From NCBI GenBank assembly GCA_004194705.1, contig SADC01000232.1, forward strand, positions 1 to 64,000: a stretch of 64,000 bases of DNA, read 5' to 3'. The position numbers were made by a program, and so were the translations under genes. The notes beneath the pieces are model-generated. The model had not been told where the DNA came from, did no database searches, and saw only the letters and a list, made by a program, of their open reading frames with translations. Every line of letters begins with the position of its first letter. Positions within the stretch are counted from its first letter, which is position 1. The stretch comes from Ditylenchus dipsaci. Lineage: Eukaryota > Nematoda > Chromadorea > Rhabditida > Anguinidae. Of this stretch, positions 23,007-34,639 are shown in pieces.

Positions 23007-24475
23007 TATAACATTCGATAGAGAATCGAAAATGCTTATTTGACATAAAGATCTTTTCTGCGAAAAAGACGATTTTGGGGTAGGGAATGCGTCTAAAAGT
23101 TGAGCAAAAGTTTTTTAGCGTATATATCTGATAATCACTCTAATGAATGTGTGCTTCGGTAGTGGTTAAGTGTTCCGTGCTCGAGTATGCTATCGAGTTC
23201 GATTACTCGTGGTTGTTTTAGTAAGGTTTTTAAACGTCCCGGCACAGAACGGGGAAACGTGACAGCGTTTTTATTCAACAGCCCGAAGCCATGCATAACA
23301 GTTCGATACGAAATAGACAGACGGTTGAATTCTACAATAAGATTTTCGACGTCTTCTTCTGGTTTCTTGAGGCCGGTCGGTTTGCTGCTCGTCCCTCCAC
23401 CCAGAGCCAGGCCGTGCGCAGTTCGATTCGGGAGCGAGCTGCTGGGCCATCCATCTTGCTGAGCCGGCGGACCTACTCCATGGGTTGCGGGGATCCAGTC
23501 GCCATCCTTCAGGCTGCTGCTGCTGAGTCCAGACTTCGGAACGGTAGTTGGCTTGAAGCCCGGGTCGATCACTTCATCCTTAAGATAATCACCGCCCACA
23601 CAACTGGTCTGCCCCTCGGGGTCCTTCACATAATCGGTACGGGTGACACTGTCCCAACCCTTATCCACAAACTCATTACCAACGGTACGGGACTTGGCCC
23701 TTTTTGACGGTCCAACTCGATCTTCGGTAACAAAGATGGCGGGTGCGCCCTGATCAAGTATCTCACGGATTTCCCGCAAACGGTTACTAATCTGCTCGGT
23801 AGCGGTCGCTCCCATCAAGGTAGCTGCTTGAGCAATTCCCCCCCCACACAACGGTACCTCCATCAGGTGTTTTCCCAAAAATAGCTTTCTGCATAATAAT
23901 TGAGAGCACAAAAGATTTTAATCAAATTTTAGATTCACCGAGGAACGGAGAAATAATGATTTCAAACCCTAGGGCCAACAATTCTTTCGGTGCAAGACAA
24001 AAAGGGTTCATGCTAGATTTACTCTAGCGTTTCCTTTTGACGGTACTTATCCCTTTAAACGGGTACTTTTGGCGTCAACGGTACATGTAGAATTTCGCAG
24101 ATCCCCTCACCCCTCACTTTTTTGATTTATTTTTTTTTTGTATTTTTTTGCCTTTAAAGGGGCGAGCACGCTCTTTTAAATATGTCTTAGTCACGATTTT
24201 TTCTTATTTGCACTTAAAGAGATAATAAAAGCGATTTTCAAAAAATTAGATCGGAGGAAAAAATTAAAAAACAACCAGAGGAGTCGAACTCAATAGCTAC
24301 TCGAGCATAGAACGCTTAACCACACGAAGCACAGATTCATTAGAGTGATTATCAGATATGTATGCTGAAAACTTTTACTCAATTTTCAAACACATTTTCT
24401 ACCCCAAAATTGTCTTTTCGCAGAAAAAATCTTTATGTCAAATAGGAATTTTCGATCCTCTATCGAATGCTATAT
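23007..24475. mobile_element. 1.5-kb inverted-repeat element enclosing a 258-codon ORF
   Basis: The outer ~215 bp (23007-23225) reappears inverted at 24255-24475 with shared blocks such as CATTCGATAGAG and TATTTGACATAAAG. Each arm also holds a tRNA-like stretch (TAGTGGTTAAGTG then GAGTTCGATTAC on the plus strand at 23158-23212) resembling A and B boxes of a pol III promoter. The interior is clearly more GC-rich than the surroundings and encodes the ORF listed separately. No transposase motif is visible, so this looks like a non-autonomous element that has captured a sequence. It abuts a CAGTC-type element on its left (22840-23006). Confidence 0.7.
23135..23911 (-). CDS. Orphan 258-codon ORF inside an inverted-repeat element
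   Basis: This is the longest uninterrupted frame I see on the minus strand of the window, and it is in a block of higher GC than its surroundings. The predicted protein begins with a Cys/Leu-rich segment and a short helical stretch (EQISNRLREIREILDQ). Next is a long Gly/Ser/Pro/charged, probably disordered middle. It ends in a more hydrophobic segment (VENLIVEFNRLSISYRTVMH). The last codons run into the left inverted-repeat arm, so the biological stop may be fortuitous; a start further downstream is also possible. I recognise no domain. Its composition resembles linker-rich accessory proteins of many kinds, so it could be a captured host exon, a degenerate transposon protein or an old viral insertion; the sequence alone does not decide. 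Confidence 0.4.
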   Translation of the reverse strand: MCSQLLCRKLFLGKHLMEVPLCGGGIAQAATLMGATATEQISNRLREIREILDQGAPAIFVTEDRVGPSKRAKSRTVGNEFVDKGWDSVTRTDYVKDPEGQTSCVGGDYLKDEVIDPGFKPTTVPKSGLSSSSLKDGDWIPATHGVGPPAQQDGWPSSSLPNRTAHGLALGGGTSSKPTGLKKPEEDVENLIVEFNRLSISYRTVMHGFGLLNKNAVTFPRSVPGRLKTLLKQPRVIELDSILEHGTLNHYRSTHSLE

Positions 24476-24497
24476 TGTATTTTACCAAATACATATA

Positions 24498-24653
24498 CCG
24501 TAAATCCTCTAATAGAGCCCCTCTCTCTAATAGAGCCCCCCCCCCTCGATTTTTGACTAGAGTTTCAGAGTTAGCACCATTTTTGATTGACAATTTCAAG
24601 ATTTTCAGGGATTGAAAAATAAAAGCCCCCGGGGCTCTATTAGAGATTTACGG
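24498..24653. mobile_element. CCGTA-family MITE (copy 4)
   Basis: TA-flanked ends CCGTAAATCCTCTAATAGAG and complement, with private word AGAGCCCC followed by a C-run. Confidence 0.8.
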
Positions 24654-26804
24654 TAGTAACTACGATATGTTCCCTTGTTAGTTTTTTAAAGTACTTTGGT
24701 CAGTAAAAAGCAAATAAATAAGCCAAATAAAGTAGGTTAAATGCGTGTGATCTGTGTTAAGTATTAATTTTTTTAATGAATTCAAGATTATGGTTTTTTG
24801 AGTGCAGCGAAATTTCCGAATTTGTATTTTTTTACGCCAAAAATATTTAAAAATTTGACTAGTCAAGCCAACATTGCTTAAAATTGCCAGATTGGACGAT
24901 TCATTAGAAAGTGACTCTACGTTCAAAATCATGGTCCTTCAAGAAAGACATTTTCACAAACCTTCACTCAAAGTACACAGCTTCCACAAAAACAGGTTGT
25001 ATTCCTTTTTTACTGTCATCAAGGTAAGGGCATTCTTTAGCATTCGGTTGTGCATCTTCGCATGGGTTTTCTACATTTCCGACAATTACATTATAACAAG
25101 AAGATTTACACCAAGTTATACAAACTCACTTTTAGGAGCATAGCATTCGGAATATTATCGTTGCACTTTTTAATTTCTAAGAAACATGAATTTAAGTTTA
25201 AAAAAAGTATCGGTGAAGTATTTACAGCTAATATTCACGTTTTTGGGACAAGTTTACTTAAGGTAACAACACCACTCTGAGCATTACTCGTGATCGCAAA
25301 TAAAAAAGTCTTTTTGCCCAGCTCCAGTGGCCAAAACATGGTAGAATACATTTTTATGACAATCAAGGTACCCTCAAACCTTGACTATGGAGCATCTATT
25401 TTTTGTCAATTTTTTCTTCTGAAACTGCCTTTCTAATAGTTTTTTTGAGTTCTGACTATTAAAGCTATAAAATAAGAAGTGATTTTTAATAGAAGTTGAT
25501 AGGAGATTGAATTTGTTAAACTCTAGTCCATTCTCTGCCGATATTAAAAATTAAAACAATTCCACTGCGTTCATAGTCATGTTTTTTGAACTTTAGTCAT
25601 AACTAAAAAAATTGCTCGAATTCAAATTGCCAGTGTTAATGAGAATAAAAGTTAAGTCACCCTATATATATAGATCATAATGTTCATATTATGTTGTTAA
25701 CTTTGACAATTTGTAATCTTATATTACCTTCAACGCATGTCGAAATGCTTTCAGTGCAATTTTTTTGCTTGAACTAAATTGTTAAACTATATCGTTGTTA
25801 TGTTAACATGACTGATGAAAGATAAGGCTAATAAATCACCTTTGCAAAATTTGCTGACTTTTCGCATTTGGTTTGGCTAAAAATTTCAACTTTTTAAATA
25901 AATACTTTTGTTGTAATAAATTTATACATCTAGAAATTTCGTTCCTTTTCTCAACGATAACTTATGTATTTGGAATATAATAATTGAAAATCAAAAGTCT
26001 GGTCAAATGACCGGTAGTTTTTTGATTGGCTATTAAAAAAGTTCATATTTTACACTGCTTTGCGTTCGTTGAAAAATAAGTTTGCCTAAAGTTTGAATCG
26101 TGTTCACCTTAATTTTTACAAAAATTTCAGAAATATATTTTTTAATTTTTTTAATTACATTTAAAATATATCCGACCTCGCCAACACGAAACTTTAGTCT
26201 TCTCGCAGCTTGTTGCACGATCTGAAGCAAATGTGTGTTAATATGCATTATCATATGTGATTAAACTACTTTTAAAATTAGATAATTCATCAGCGCTTTC
26301 AAAGGGGTTACCTTAAATTATTTTTTTATGAATTTTTTTATTTTTTAAAGCAACTTTTTATCAATAATAGTAATTTTTTAACAGAAAAAGAAGCAAATTT
26401 TTAGTATTTTAACATTTTCGAGCTTTCAATTATAAGTTTTACCTCCGCGGCAAGAATTCACCCAGTCATTGCACATTACATCAGTAATGGTTTGGTTTCT
26501 TGCTGACCTTGATCATTAGTATAATTTCGATTGTATAAGGTTTCTAAAAAGACTCATGGTAAATGTTAAATAAATATGTGATTTTTAAAAAGTATTGTAA
26601 CGGGTGTCCCATAAGTCTTTTGCAGACTTTTGAGCTCGCTTTTTACAATACAAATATTGCAAGTCAAAAATTTCAAATATACAGGATTGTAGCCTTGCAT
26701 CTCCTCTTTTAAATGGCATATTGAACTTAGCTTTATTATTCGGATAAGTCACCATTCAGCTCCAAACACTTGTTAGGTCATTTTAGTTAGTTGATAATCG
26801 ATTT
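24654..26804. other. Intergenic, very AT-rich
   Basis: Only short frames, including a 73-codon minus-strand frame at 26033-26254 with no motif. A GGGTGTCCCATAAG mariner-like end at 26604 has no partner that I can find. Confidence 0.45.
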
Positions 26805-26948
26805 CTCACTTTCAGTATTCAAATTTTATATTGAATTGGAGCGTCGCAAAAATTCAATCTCGTCATCATGATATAACGCAGCTCAAGAGCTACAGAATCA
26901 TGTTACCGAATAATTTTTTGAAATCAGAGTGTAAAGATATGCCTTTTG

Positions 26949-29616
26949 TAGAGGTGATGACGGGACGGGATCCCGTCGGGATCCGATCCCGCCCGAGCCG
27001 ATTTTGAGCCAAAATCCCGTCCCGAAATCCCGCCCGATCATTTCTCAAAATCCCGATCCCGATCCCGAAAATCGTCAAATCCCGACCCGATTTTATAGCA
27101 TTTTCATCAATGATTCATTATTTGTTTTGATGAATTCTGCTTCATTGTTTCTGCTTTTGTACGTTGATGCGCTCTTTATCTTTTTGCATTTTCAGATGAG
27201 TGTTATTTGGAGCATCGAACTTTTTGCAAAGCTGTCTGCTACTGAAGCAAAATGTGGAGCGTGCAGCAGTGTGATCAAGATGTCGGCCGGTAGCACTAAA
27301 GGTCTCTTTGTTCACGCACGGACTCACGAGGAATATGCAGCAAAGCTCAAGCAGATGAAGAGAAGCAGGCAATGCAAGCAAATTCTATGGATAAGTTCGT
27401 GAAGGTCTTGCCTAAAGGTGTTATTTATTATTACTTCAATAAGTTGCGTGTTATGCTTTTGTATCTTTTTCAGGAGAACTCTCGTCGTTGGACAAGAAGG
27501 TCGTGCATCTCGTCGCCTGTGCCAATCTACCATTTCTTATCGTGGAACAGCCTACTTTCAAGCCTATTCTTGCGATGTCTGATCGTGAGAGTCTTAAAGG
27601 TATTTAAATGGTGATTTGAATGTTGTACTACAGTTCACTTTCCAGGTCGTCAGCATTATTCCGATTGGGTGCTTCCAAGAATCTACAAGATGGTGAAGAA
27701 AAGGGTTGAGGAGCTCATTGATCCATGTCAATCGCTTTCATTCACTTCTGACATCTGGACGGGTCCTACAGAATCTTTATCAGGTTTCATCATCATTGCG
27801 CTGATTTTTTCATTTACCTGGCTTTCTTTGCAGCCTTACTGTCCATGGCATCAACAAAGAGTGGGATCGAGTCAAGCATGTGCTATGCGTTCAGCCCTTT
27901 TCAGGTAATCACAATTTCAAGACGATTGGCGGTGTGGTAAATAAGATGCTAAATAAGTGGGAGATTCGTTGGAGAAATGCCACGTCTTTCTGAGGGATCA
28001 GGGCGGTAATATGATCAAGGTAGCATGTTGTTTTATTTCTCGCAGCATGTTATAATATTTAGGCGTTCGAAAACGAGGGGTTACTTCATGCTGATTGTGG
28101 CGCTCACAAATTGAATCTGGTGGTTAACAAAGCGATTTTCGAGGACAAAGCCATCTCAGCCGTTCTACAGCGTTGTCGTCTCTAGTTTGTCACTTTAAGC
28201 ACAGTATGCTGCTGGCTCGAGGTCATTTAAAGGAGGAGCAAGAGCGACTTGATCTCCCAGTGCACACTTTAAAACAGGTGTTGTTATTTTTTAAGTTGTT
28301 TTATTTTTGAGATCATTTAAATTGCAGGAAGTGGACACGCGTTGGAATTCGACGTTCTACATGTGTCAGTCTTTGGTGGAGCAACAAAAGGCCATTGAGA
28401 TGTATCTGACGCGTTGGGACAAAAGAAACCTGAATCTAGAGCCGGCTGAATGGGCGACTGTGAAAAAGCTGGTGGAGCTTCTGGATCCATTTGAATCATC
28501 CTCAAAGCAAATGTGCCGTGCAGATGAGCCACTCTCTATCCAGTTTCCGATTGCAAGAGCCTTGACGCGAGACGTGTACGACATCAGCGATCCAGACATG
28601 CAGTTTATTCGAGCAAAGATTCTTGGCCTACTTACGGCGAAATTCGATGTTGATTTGTGAAGTGGGTTCCACTAGCAATCAAGTTTCCCTTGTAATTAAA
28701 TTTATTTCTTTCAGGATATATGGGCTTGCTATGTTTCTCGACGCGCGCTTCAAGGACCGTGTTGCCTCGAACAGAATTGATTTCCGAAACAAAATCGAAA
28801 CTTGGATCAAGGAGGAATGTGGGCAAGTAGAGGTTTCAGTTGTGAATACAGGTGTTAAATTTAACTTACCAGTGACTCTTGCTAACTTTTTCAATTCAGA
28901 CCCTCACTCGCCGTTACCGAAACGCCATCAGTCTTTCTTTGATCGCCACAGCCAGTTGTTTGATGACGATGTCTGCGAAGAGTCCATTTTAGTCGACGCG
29001 GCGCTGATGGAAATGCATGCCTTCAACAAACAGAAATGCATTGGTGTCGAAGAAGATCCTCTGTTGTTCTGGAAAGTAAATTGCTAACTAGAATCGGCAT
29101 TCTATTCTTATTGTTCTTTTTAGATGCACGAAAAGATATATCCTGCATTGGCCAAGCTCGCGCGCCGATTCCTCTCTGCTCCAGCCACCAGCCAGCCGAG
29201 TGAGCAAGTGTTTTCCGTCGCAGGTGACGTCTACGATTACCGGAGGAGTAGTTTGATGCCGGAAAAGGCCGAGATGTTGATCTTTCTAAACAAGGCTCTA
29301 CCATTGATCAATTATACTTATTGAATATTTGCTTATAAAGTGATGTTCATTGTTGTAAAAAAGCGTGAATAATGATTTTTTAAACTACTGCGTGTGTGCG
29401 TGGGATAAAATAAAGGTTGTTAAAGGCTACTGAGTGCAGAAATGATGCGACTAGTGGTAATTTTCCACTTAGATTTGATATTAGCCAAATCCCGAAATTT
29501 GTTCGGGATCCCGACGGGATCCCGAATTTTATTTCCCAAAATCCGATCCCGATCCCGAAATATTTTTGGCCGAAAATCCGTCCCGAAATCCCGCCGAACC
29601 GGTTTCATCACCTCTA
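26949..29616 (+). mobile_element. hAT-superfamily DNA transposon
   Basis: Terminal inverted repeats TAGAGGTGATGA (left) and TCATCACCTCTA (right) bound the element. The flanks ccttttg / cctttttg fit an 8-bp hAT target duplication with one indel. Both sub-terminal regions are packed with GATCCCG/CGGGATCC words (26960-27080 and 29490-29600), probably transposase-binding repeats. The element sits inside an unrelated palindromic repeat whose halves lie at 26805-26948 and 29625-29800. It encodes the transposase listed next. Confidence 0.9.
27196..29324 (+). CDS. hAT transposase with N-terminal BED zinc finger, multi-exon
   Basis: The start ATG follows a TTTTCAG acceptor. The first segment is a BED finger ([31 protein letters not shown]). 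The next frame reads [10 protein letters not shown] and [15 protein letters not shown]. Then come [15 protein letters not shown] (the catalytic-core strand holding the first acidic residue), [19 protein letters not shown], and [12 protein letters not shown] with [12 protein letters not shown]. The C-terminal dimerisation domain is at 29124-29324 with [20 protein letters not shown] and [12 protein letters not shown], typical of hAT. Exons are separated by introns of ~45-90 nt (for example ending at 27478, 28327 and 29123), and some joins need a base shift, so activity is doubtful. Known: hAT transposases use a DDE core and cut-and-paste with 8-bp duplications. Confidence 0.88.
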
Positions 29617-30040
29617 CCTTTTTGGAAAAAAATCCATTTCTTGAAAAAATGGCGAATATCCAAGTTTTCTCAGTTTTAACGGATTTTGAACATTTTTCAA
29701 GCAATTGATTTTTCCAAAAAGCCATATCTTCACACTCTGATTTCGCAAAGTCATCCAGCAACATTGACTTTGTTGCTCTTGAGCTGCGCTACTTCAGTAT
29801 TCAAATTTTATAGTCAATTTAGAGCATAATGAAAATGTTTCATCATCATGTTGTAGCGCAGCTCAAGAGCTACAAAGTCAATGTTACTGGATGACTTTGC
29901 AAAATCAGAGTGTGAAGATATGGCTTGTTGGGAAAAATCAATTGCTTGAAAAAATGTTCAAAATCCGTAAAAATTGGGAAAACTTGGATATTCGCTTTTT
30001 TTTCATGAAATTGATTTTTTCCAAAAAGGCATATCTTTCA

Positions 30041-30799
30041 TCGTCATCTAACAGTAAATTCGAACACAAACGGGGCCAATTCTAATAAAACGTGGCACTT
30101 TCTCAAAAAAAGGTCAATTTTGCTGCCTTTTGACTAAACGAAAAAAGGGAACATATTTAAAAAAGGGTGTACTTTTTTTGCCAAAATAGGCATTTTTGTT
30201 ACGTGTAAATTTTTTCTAGGTCATTTTTCGAAACTTTGTTTTTACAAATCGATTTTTTTCCCCGGCAATTTTTTATTTATTATGCAAGTTGAAAATACTA
30301 TTTTTACTCAGTCCCCCTGTGATTTCGCTCTATTCTCTGATCGTCAAGGCCAAAATACATAGGAGACCAAGCAAAATCGTGTTTTTTACATCATAAACCA
30401 AAAAAATGTTGTTAGCTTAAAAAATAGTAAAAAAACAGAATTTTGAAAAACAACTAGCAAAAACTTAAGAAATTCCATACAACTTCAATTTTTAAAATAC
30501 AATGTATTATGCAAAACTATTACGTCCATTCCATGTTTTTAGAAGAAGAATCATCTAAAAATACATATATTTTATCTTTATTCATATAGGTGTAAAACTA
30601 TTACATAGGCACACTTCTACTACTCTTTTGCACTCTTCAATTCTATCTAAAGAAATTTATTATTTATTATTTAAGAGTGGTGATTTAAAAGTTTTCTTAA
30701 TTTGCAAATAGTCATATCCTTTTCCACCTTTTAGATGACTTACGACTTTGATATTAAGTGACATATTTTACGTGTAAATTTTGGCTGGAGTAAACAATA
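30041..30799. other. Intergenic, nothing recognised
   Basis: AT-rich with AAAGGTCAATTTTG-type words related to other MITE bodies; no gene. Confidence 0.45.
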
Positions 30800-32175
30800 T
30801 GTGCGACTCCCGAAAATGCCCATACATCTCAATCACGGTCCGTGACGTTTGGCCTTGCGACCGTTTGATCCCTCGGACGTTGGCCCCCTCTATGAAAAGG
30901 GACGTTTGGCCCCTTCGAATGAATATGGGACGTTTGGCCCCCTCAAACGTAAAAGAAGCATATTATTGTCATTATTATCAATGTGTTAAATCAAAAATTG
31001 GTACCCAACAGTTTTATAATATCAAGATAGCGATTTTGCTATTCGGAATCCCGTATCGAGCTAGGAAAATACCTCAACTACCTGAGGGTGCCCCAGATAC
31101 CATGTAAGTATCTATACCGATGCTGGCAGCAAACACCAATTTTTCAAACCAAACAGCTTAAAAATTCCTATTTTGGTTACTTTAGCATAGCAACAACCTA
31201 TAATTCAAGTCTTTCAAGAGTTGGTAGTTAGGCATCCTGGTAATTGTACTTTAAATGCTAGATTTTAGGTAGTGGTACCTGAATGGTGGTATCTCTAGTA
31301 CTACCTCACCTATTAACATCTACTTATCAGGTACTCTAGTTGGTTAGGGTATTGGAGTTAGAGTTAAGGTCTTTTTGGGCATTGCGAGTCAATTTAGTAC
31401 TCTGTGTAAAACAAATGACTATATTGCACCCTCCAGGTAATAAGATCAATACCTCGTTTCATGCTTTAATACTATGGTTCCGGCTTTTAAAATCGACGTC
31501 TTTAACTATTGAACAGTGTTCATGACATGCTTTTGGTCAGAATACCGTGGTTTTAAAATACAGTGCCTAAATGTTTTAATTTTAAAGGTGATAGTCTTCC
31601 CCGCTGAATATATGGGCGTTTTCTATCCCTCTGAGGCCTAATAATCGGTGAGTAGACGTTTGGCTACAAATGTAACATTTTGGCGTTCTGCCCTATGTTC
31701 TGTTTAAGCCACTTAGGCTTATTTTTCAGCCATTTTGTAGTTCGTAAGACATTTTTTTGGTCCCTAAGCCTAAACCTAAGCCTAAGGCCTAGGCCTAAGC
31801 CTAAGCCTAAGGCCTAAGCCTAAGTAGGCCTAAGTGGCTAAAACAGAACATAGGGCAGAACGCCAAAAATGTTACATTTGTAGCCAAACGTCTATACCCC
31901 TAATAATCCTTTAAAATTGAATTACGATACAACGCAGTTTTGAATTCAAAAATAAGACATTTGAAATTGATGCCGAAATGAGGTGCCCAAATGGGATTGA
32001 GGAGGCCAAACGTTCTTTTTGATAGGAGGGGGCCAAATGTCCCTTTTGATAGAAAGGGGCCAAATGTCCCGTTTTATGTAGAGGGACCAAAAGTCTCTTT
32101 TTCATAGGAGGGGGCTTAACGTCCGAGGGGCCAAACGGTCGCGGGGCCAAACGTCCGAGTCCGTCTCAATCATGC
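30800..32175. mobile_element. 1.4-kb inverted-repeat element with GACGTTTGGCCCC arrays
   Basis: The left arm (30815-30950) and right arm (31980-32170) each repeat GGACGTTTGGCCCC-like units 4-7 times in opposite orientation, inside shared ends (TCTCAATCACG / TCTCAATCATG). An inner hairpin (31650-31710 against 31835-31893, ACGTTTGGCTACAAATGTAAC) encloses a GCCTAA array. No ORF. Confidence 0.65.
31763..31834. repeat. Degenerate TTAGGC-like (GCCTAA) interstitial array
   Basis: About ten GCCTAA-type units with occasional extra bases lie at the loop of a hairpin. TTAGGC is the known nematode telomere unit. Another short TTAGGC run is at 12091-12114. Confidence 0.7.
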
Positions 32176-32232
32176 TTGTTGTGATGTGAAGCGTTAATAA
32201 AACACATTTTTACCACAGTCAAACCCAATGTA

Positions 32233-33041
32233 CAGGGTGTCTCAAAATTACGTTAACATTTTGAAATTTAAATATTTTCGGTCAGAATTCAATTTTTTGT
32301 TCACTTTCCCGCTTGTTTTCTCACTTGCTTTCTATTTTTTTTATCTTTCCTCGAATTTTCCATCGCATTTATTTCTGTCGTCTCTTTAAATATTTCACGA
32401 TTACTTTCGAAGTCGGTTCATCAAATTAATTTCAGTCAATTTTGCAGATATGGCTGCAGTCAAGAAAGAGGAGCTACGTGCCGGTTTTGTCCATCTTCGT
32501 CACCAAGGTCTTGGTATGTGCGGATCAGGCAGCTATTTGGAGTGCAAGGCAAACGGTCAGCAATGAGCCGCGTCGATTTAGAGAAACAGGCGCTAACAAG
32601 AACCGATTGGGCAGGAAAGAATGAGGAGTGCAAGACATGAAGAGCACCTGGTTTGATTTAGTGGTCTTAATTTTTGGTTTTCATTTCACAATTTTTTTAA
32701 GATAAGAGCAGCTATTTCTCACTGTCAGCTTTTTTACTGTTTTACTGTCTTACTACTGAAATTGTGTCGTAATTATTCAGGATGGTTTCACCGCCTCAAA
32801 CTGCCAGATTGACACAAGCTTGGCTGAGAAGAAATACCCCGGGAATCATCAATAAAGATAGTTTTAATCGTTTACCGTCATTCTTTTTTGCTTTTATGAT
32901 TTGTTGTTCTGTGTTGTTTGTTCATAAAGGCCTTATTGGGACGTTTCCGGGGCTTGCCACCCAAAATCCGGAAAGGGGCCGCTACAATGTGTATGCTGCC
33001 CGATTTTTTTTTAAATGTTAACGTAATTTTGATACACCCTG
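32233..33041 (+). mobile_element. Internally deleted Tc1/mariner element
   Basis: TA-flanked inverted ends CAGGGTGTCTCAAAATTACG and the complement of CGTAATTTTGATACACCCTG enclose 0.8 kb, about half of an autonomous element. Remnants of the transposase are readable. An N-terminal helix-turn-helix piece (MAAVKKEELRAGFVHLRHQG) and RFRETGANKNRLGRK lie at 32450-32622. A catalytic-domain piece (PPQTARLTQAWLRRNTPGII) is at 32787-32850. The middle is missing and frames are broken, so it can only be moved in trans. Confidence 0.85.
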
Positions 33042-33649
33042 TACAAGGTGTAAAGTGTTTTATGCAGAATATGATTGAAAAAAAGAAAGAGGTCAAAAGG
33101 CTTCCTTTTTTAAAGTAACTGGTTTTAAAATATTTACACATACTCAATATTTATACCATTTATATGTGATATTTATGCAAAATTATGTACCACCTAGCCG
33201 TGTAATATCTCAAGCTGTAGCACGTAATCAAGGCTATCTTTTTTTTCCAGGTTAGCGCTAAATATTTTTGAATTTTCTGTTTTTTTCTTGATAAAGAGAA
33301 TAATTGCGTTCGAGTGAGGTTTAATAATAAAGTTGCCCAGAATTTTTTTCTCGCTTAACTTTTTAAATATTTTTGGAAATGCACATACAGTTAGCTAGAC
33401 TGAATAGACAGGCCAGCCCGATACGGGTACCAAAAAAAAGTTTAACTGCCGGCCGGCTAGGCCGGACCTAAAAAAATATTCTTAGTAAAAGCAGCAAATC
33501 TATTAATTGGCTTTACATTTTATTAAGCTTTAAAAGCTCAGAAACTAATTTAAAGCAGAATTAAACACGCTCTACAAAAAGTAACATTTAACAATTTTGA
33601 CGCAAAGGTATTTAAAATACTTGGTTTTGTAGCTCTGCATCTCGTCTTT
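33042..33649. other. Intergenic, nothing recognised
   Basis: No coding or repeat structure that I can support. Confidence 0.45.
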
Positions 33650-33845
33650 TAATGGACCATAGCCGTCGCCGACAACGAGAATTTCAAATGTTCGAATTCG
33701 CTCGGACACTTCTCTTTTTGTCTTACACTGTAATCTTTTGATTCGGTTCGATGACTCAAAAGAGTAGAATGAAAGACGAAAGAGAACTGTCCCGCGCGAA
33801 TTCAAACATTTGAAATTCTCGTTTTCGGTGACGGCTATGATCCTT
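33650..33845. repeat. Palindromic MITE (GAGAATTTCAAATG arms)
   Basis: The arms ACCATAGCCGTCGCCGACAA and complement (TTCGGTGACGGCTATG) flank an ~80-bp interior. A single related arm occurs at 20908-20945. Confidence 0.65.
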
Positions 33846-34310
33846 TAAAAACTGAATCTGGAAAGAAATCGGGTATTGTTGAATGTTTTCAGAATTTTAA
33901 TCAGACTTGAGTTTGTTTGTTCTCTTTATGATAGCTCAAATGAAAATTAGTATATACCTATATAAATACTTCAATGTGCTCTTCAAAATCTTGAAAAAAT
34001 CTGTCACTGAAGTTTTGAAAAAAAACACTACTTGAGGTTCCCTGATTAGCAAGATTATATAGAAAAGTCGGCGCTAATTTAATATAACCATTTTCATATA
34101 TTTTGTAGGTATATATTTTTCAATTTAAAATTGCAGAAGCATAAAAAGAGTTATAAATAAAGAGCTGATTTATATTTAAAAACACCCAATATTTTTTGAA
34201 AAACTTTGTATATGATATTCCAAAGGAGATGCAAGCTACAAAAATATATGTTTAAAATTTTTTTCGTGTTGAGTCTCTTTTCTCTTAGTCTCTTCCAGAA
34301 TAGCCCAGAG

Positions 34311-34384
34311 GGTGGAGGCGTAGTGTAATGACAGCACGTTGGATCTGTAATCCAAAAGAGCTGGTCCGATTTCAGCCACCACTA
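34311..34384 (+). tRNA. tRNA-like sequence, probable pseudogene or SINE head (loop TCTGTAA)
   Basis: A near-complete cloverleaf can be drawn. The acceptor GGTGGAG pairs with CACCACT at 6 of 7 positions. The D region TAGTGTAATGACAGCAC is present. The anticodon stem TTGGA/TCCAA is perfect around loop TCTGTAA (anticodon TGT). The T arm GCTGG-TCCGATT-TCAGC pairs. Position 33 is C instead of U and the D stem is weak, so I doubt it is functional. Confidence 0.4.
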
Positions 34385-34639
34385 TTTCCCTCTGGATAAT
34401 CCATCTGATATAACATTTCGCAAATTACAGGGCCCATTAAAACCCCGAGTTTTATTTTTGCCAAGTCTCGGCGAGATCTTTTTTTTTTAAAAGATAAACT
34501 AGACGATAGCAAATAGGATCATCCCAAACATTCAATGTTATCACTTCACCTGTGAATTTCGCAACGAATCAGTCTAAAAATTCGTTTTGGGATCATCATT
34601 ATGAAACCGACACTATTTTTTGCAGAAATGTATGGTCTT

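Larger units (their letters stand above)
26805..30040. repeat. Palindrome/tandem repeat array split by the hAT insertion
   Basis: The block GCGCAGCTCAAGAGCTACA with AATCAGAGTGTGAAGATATG occurs at 26875-26945 and 29855-29925. It is inverted at 29720-29790. Without the hAT element the region would be a ~550-bp array of alternating orientations. Confidence 0.65.

Noticed and set aside
23187..23707. Plus-strand frames opposite the 258-codon ORF
   Set aside because: Shadows of the minus-strand ORF; shorter and without any motif.
26033..26254. 73-codon minus-strand frame as an exon
   Set aside because: Lys/Ile-rich AT-driven translation with ambiguous splice signals; not supported.
30781..31107. 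108-codon plus-strand frame
   Set aside because: Crosses the GACGTTTGGCCCC array of an inverted-repeat element; no domain.
34311..34384. Functional tRNA-Thr gene
   Set aside because: Position 33 is C, the D stem is poor and the acceptor has a mismatch; more likely a pseudogene or SINE head.
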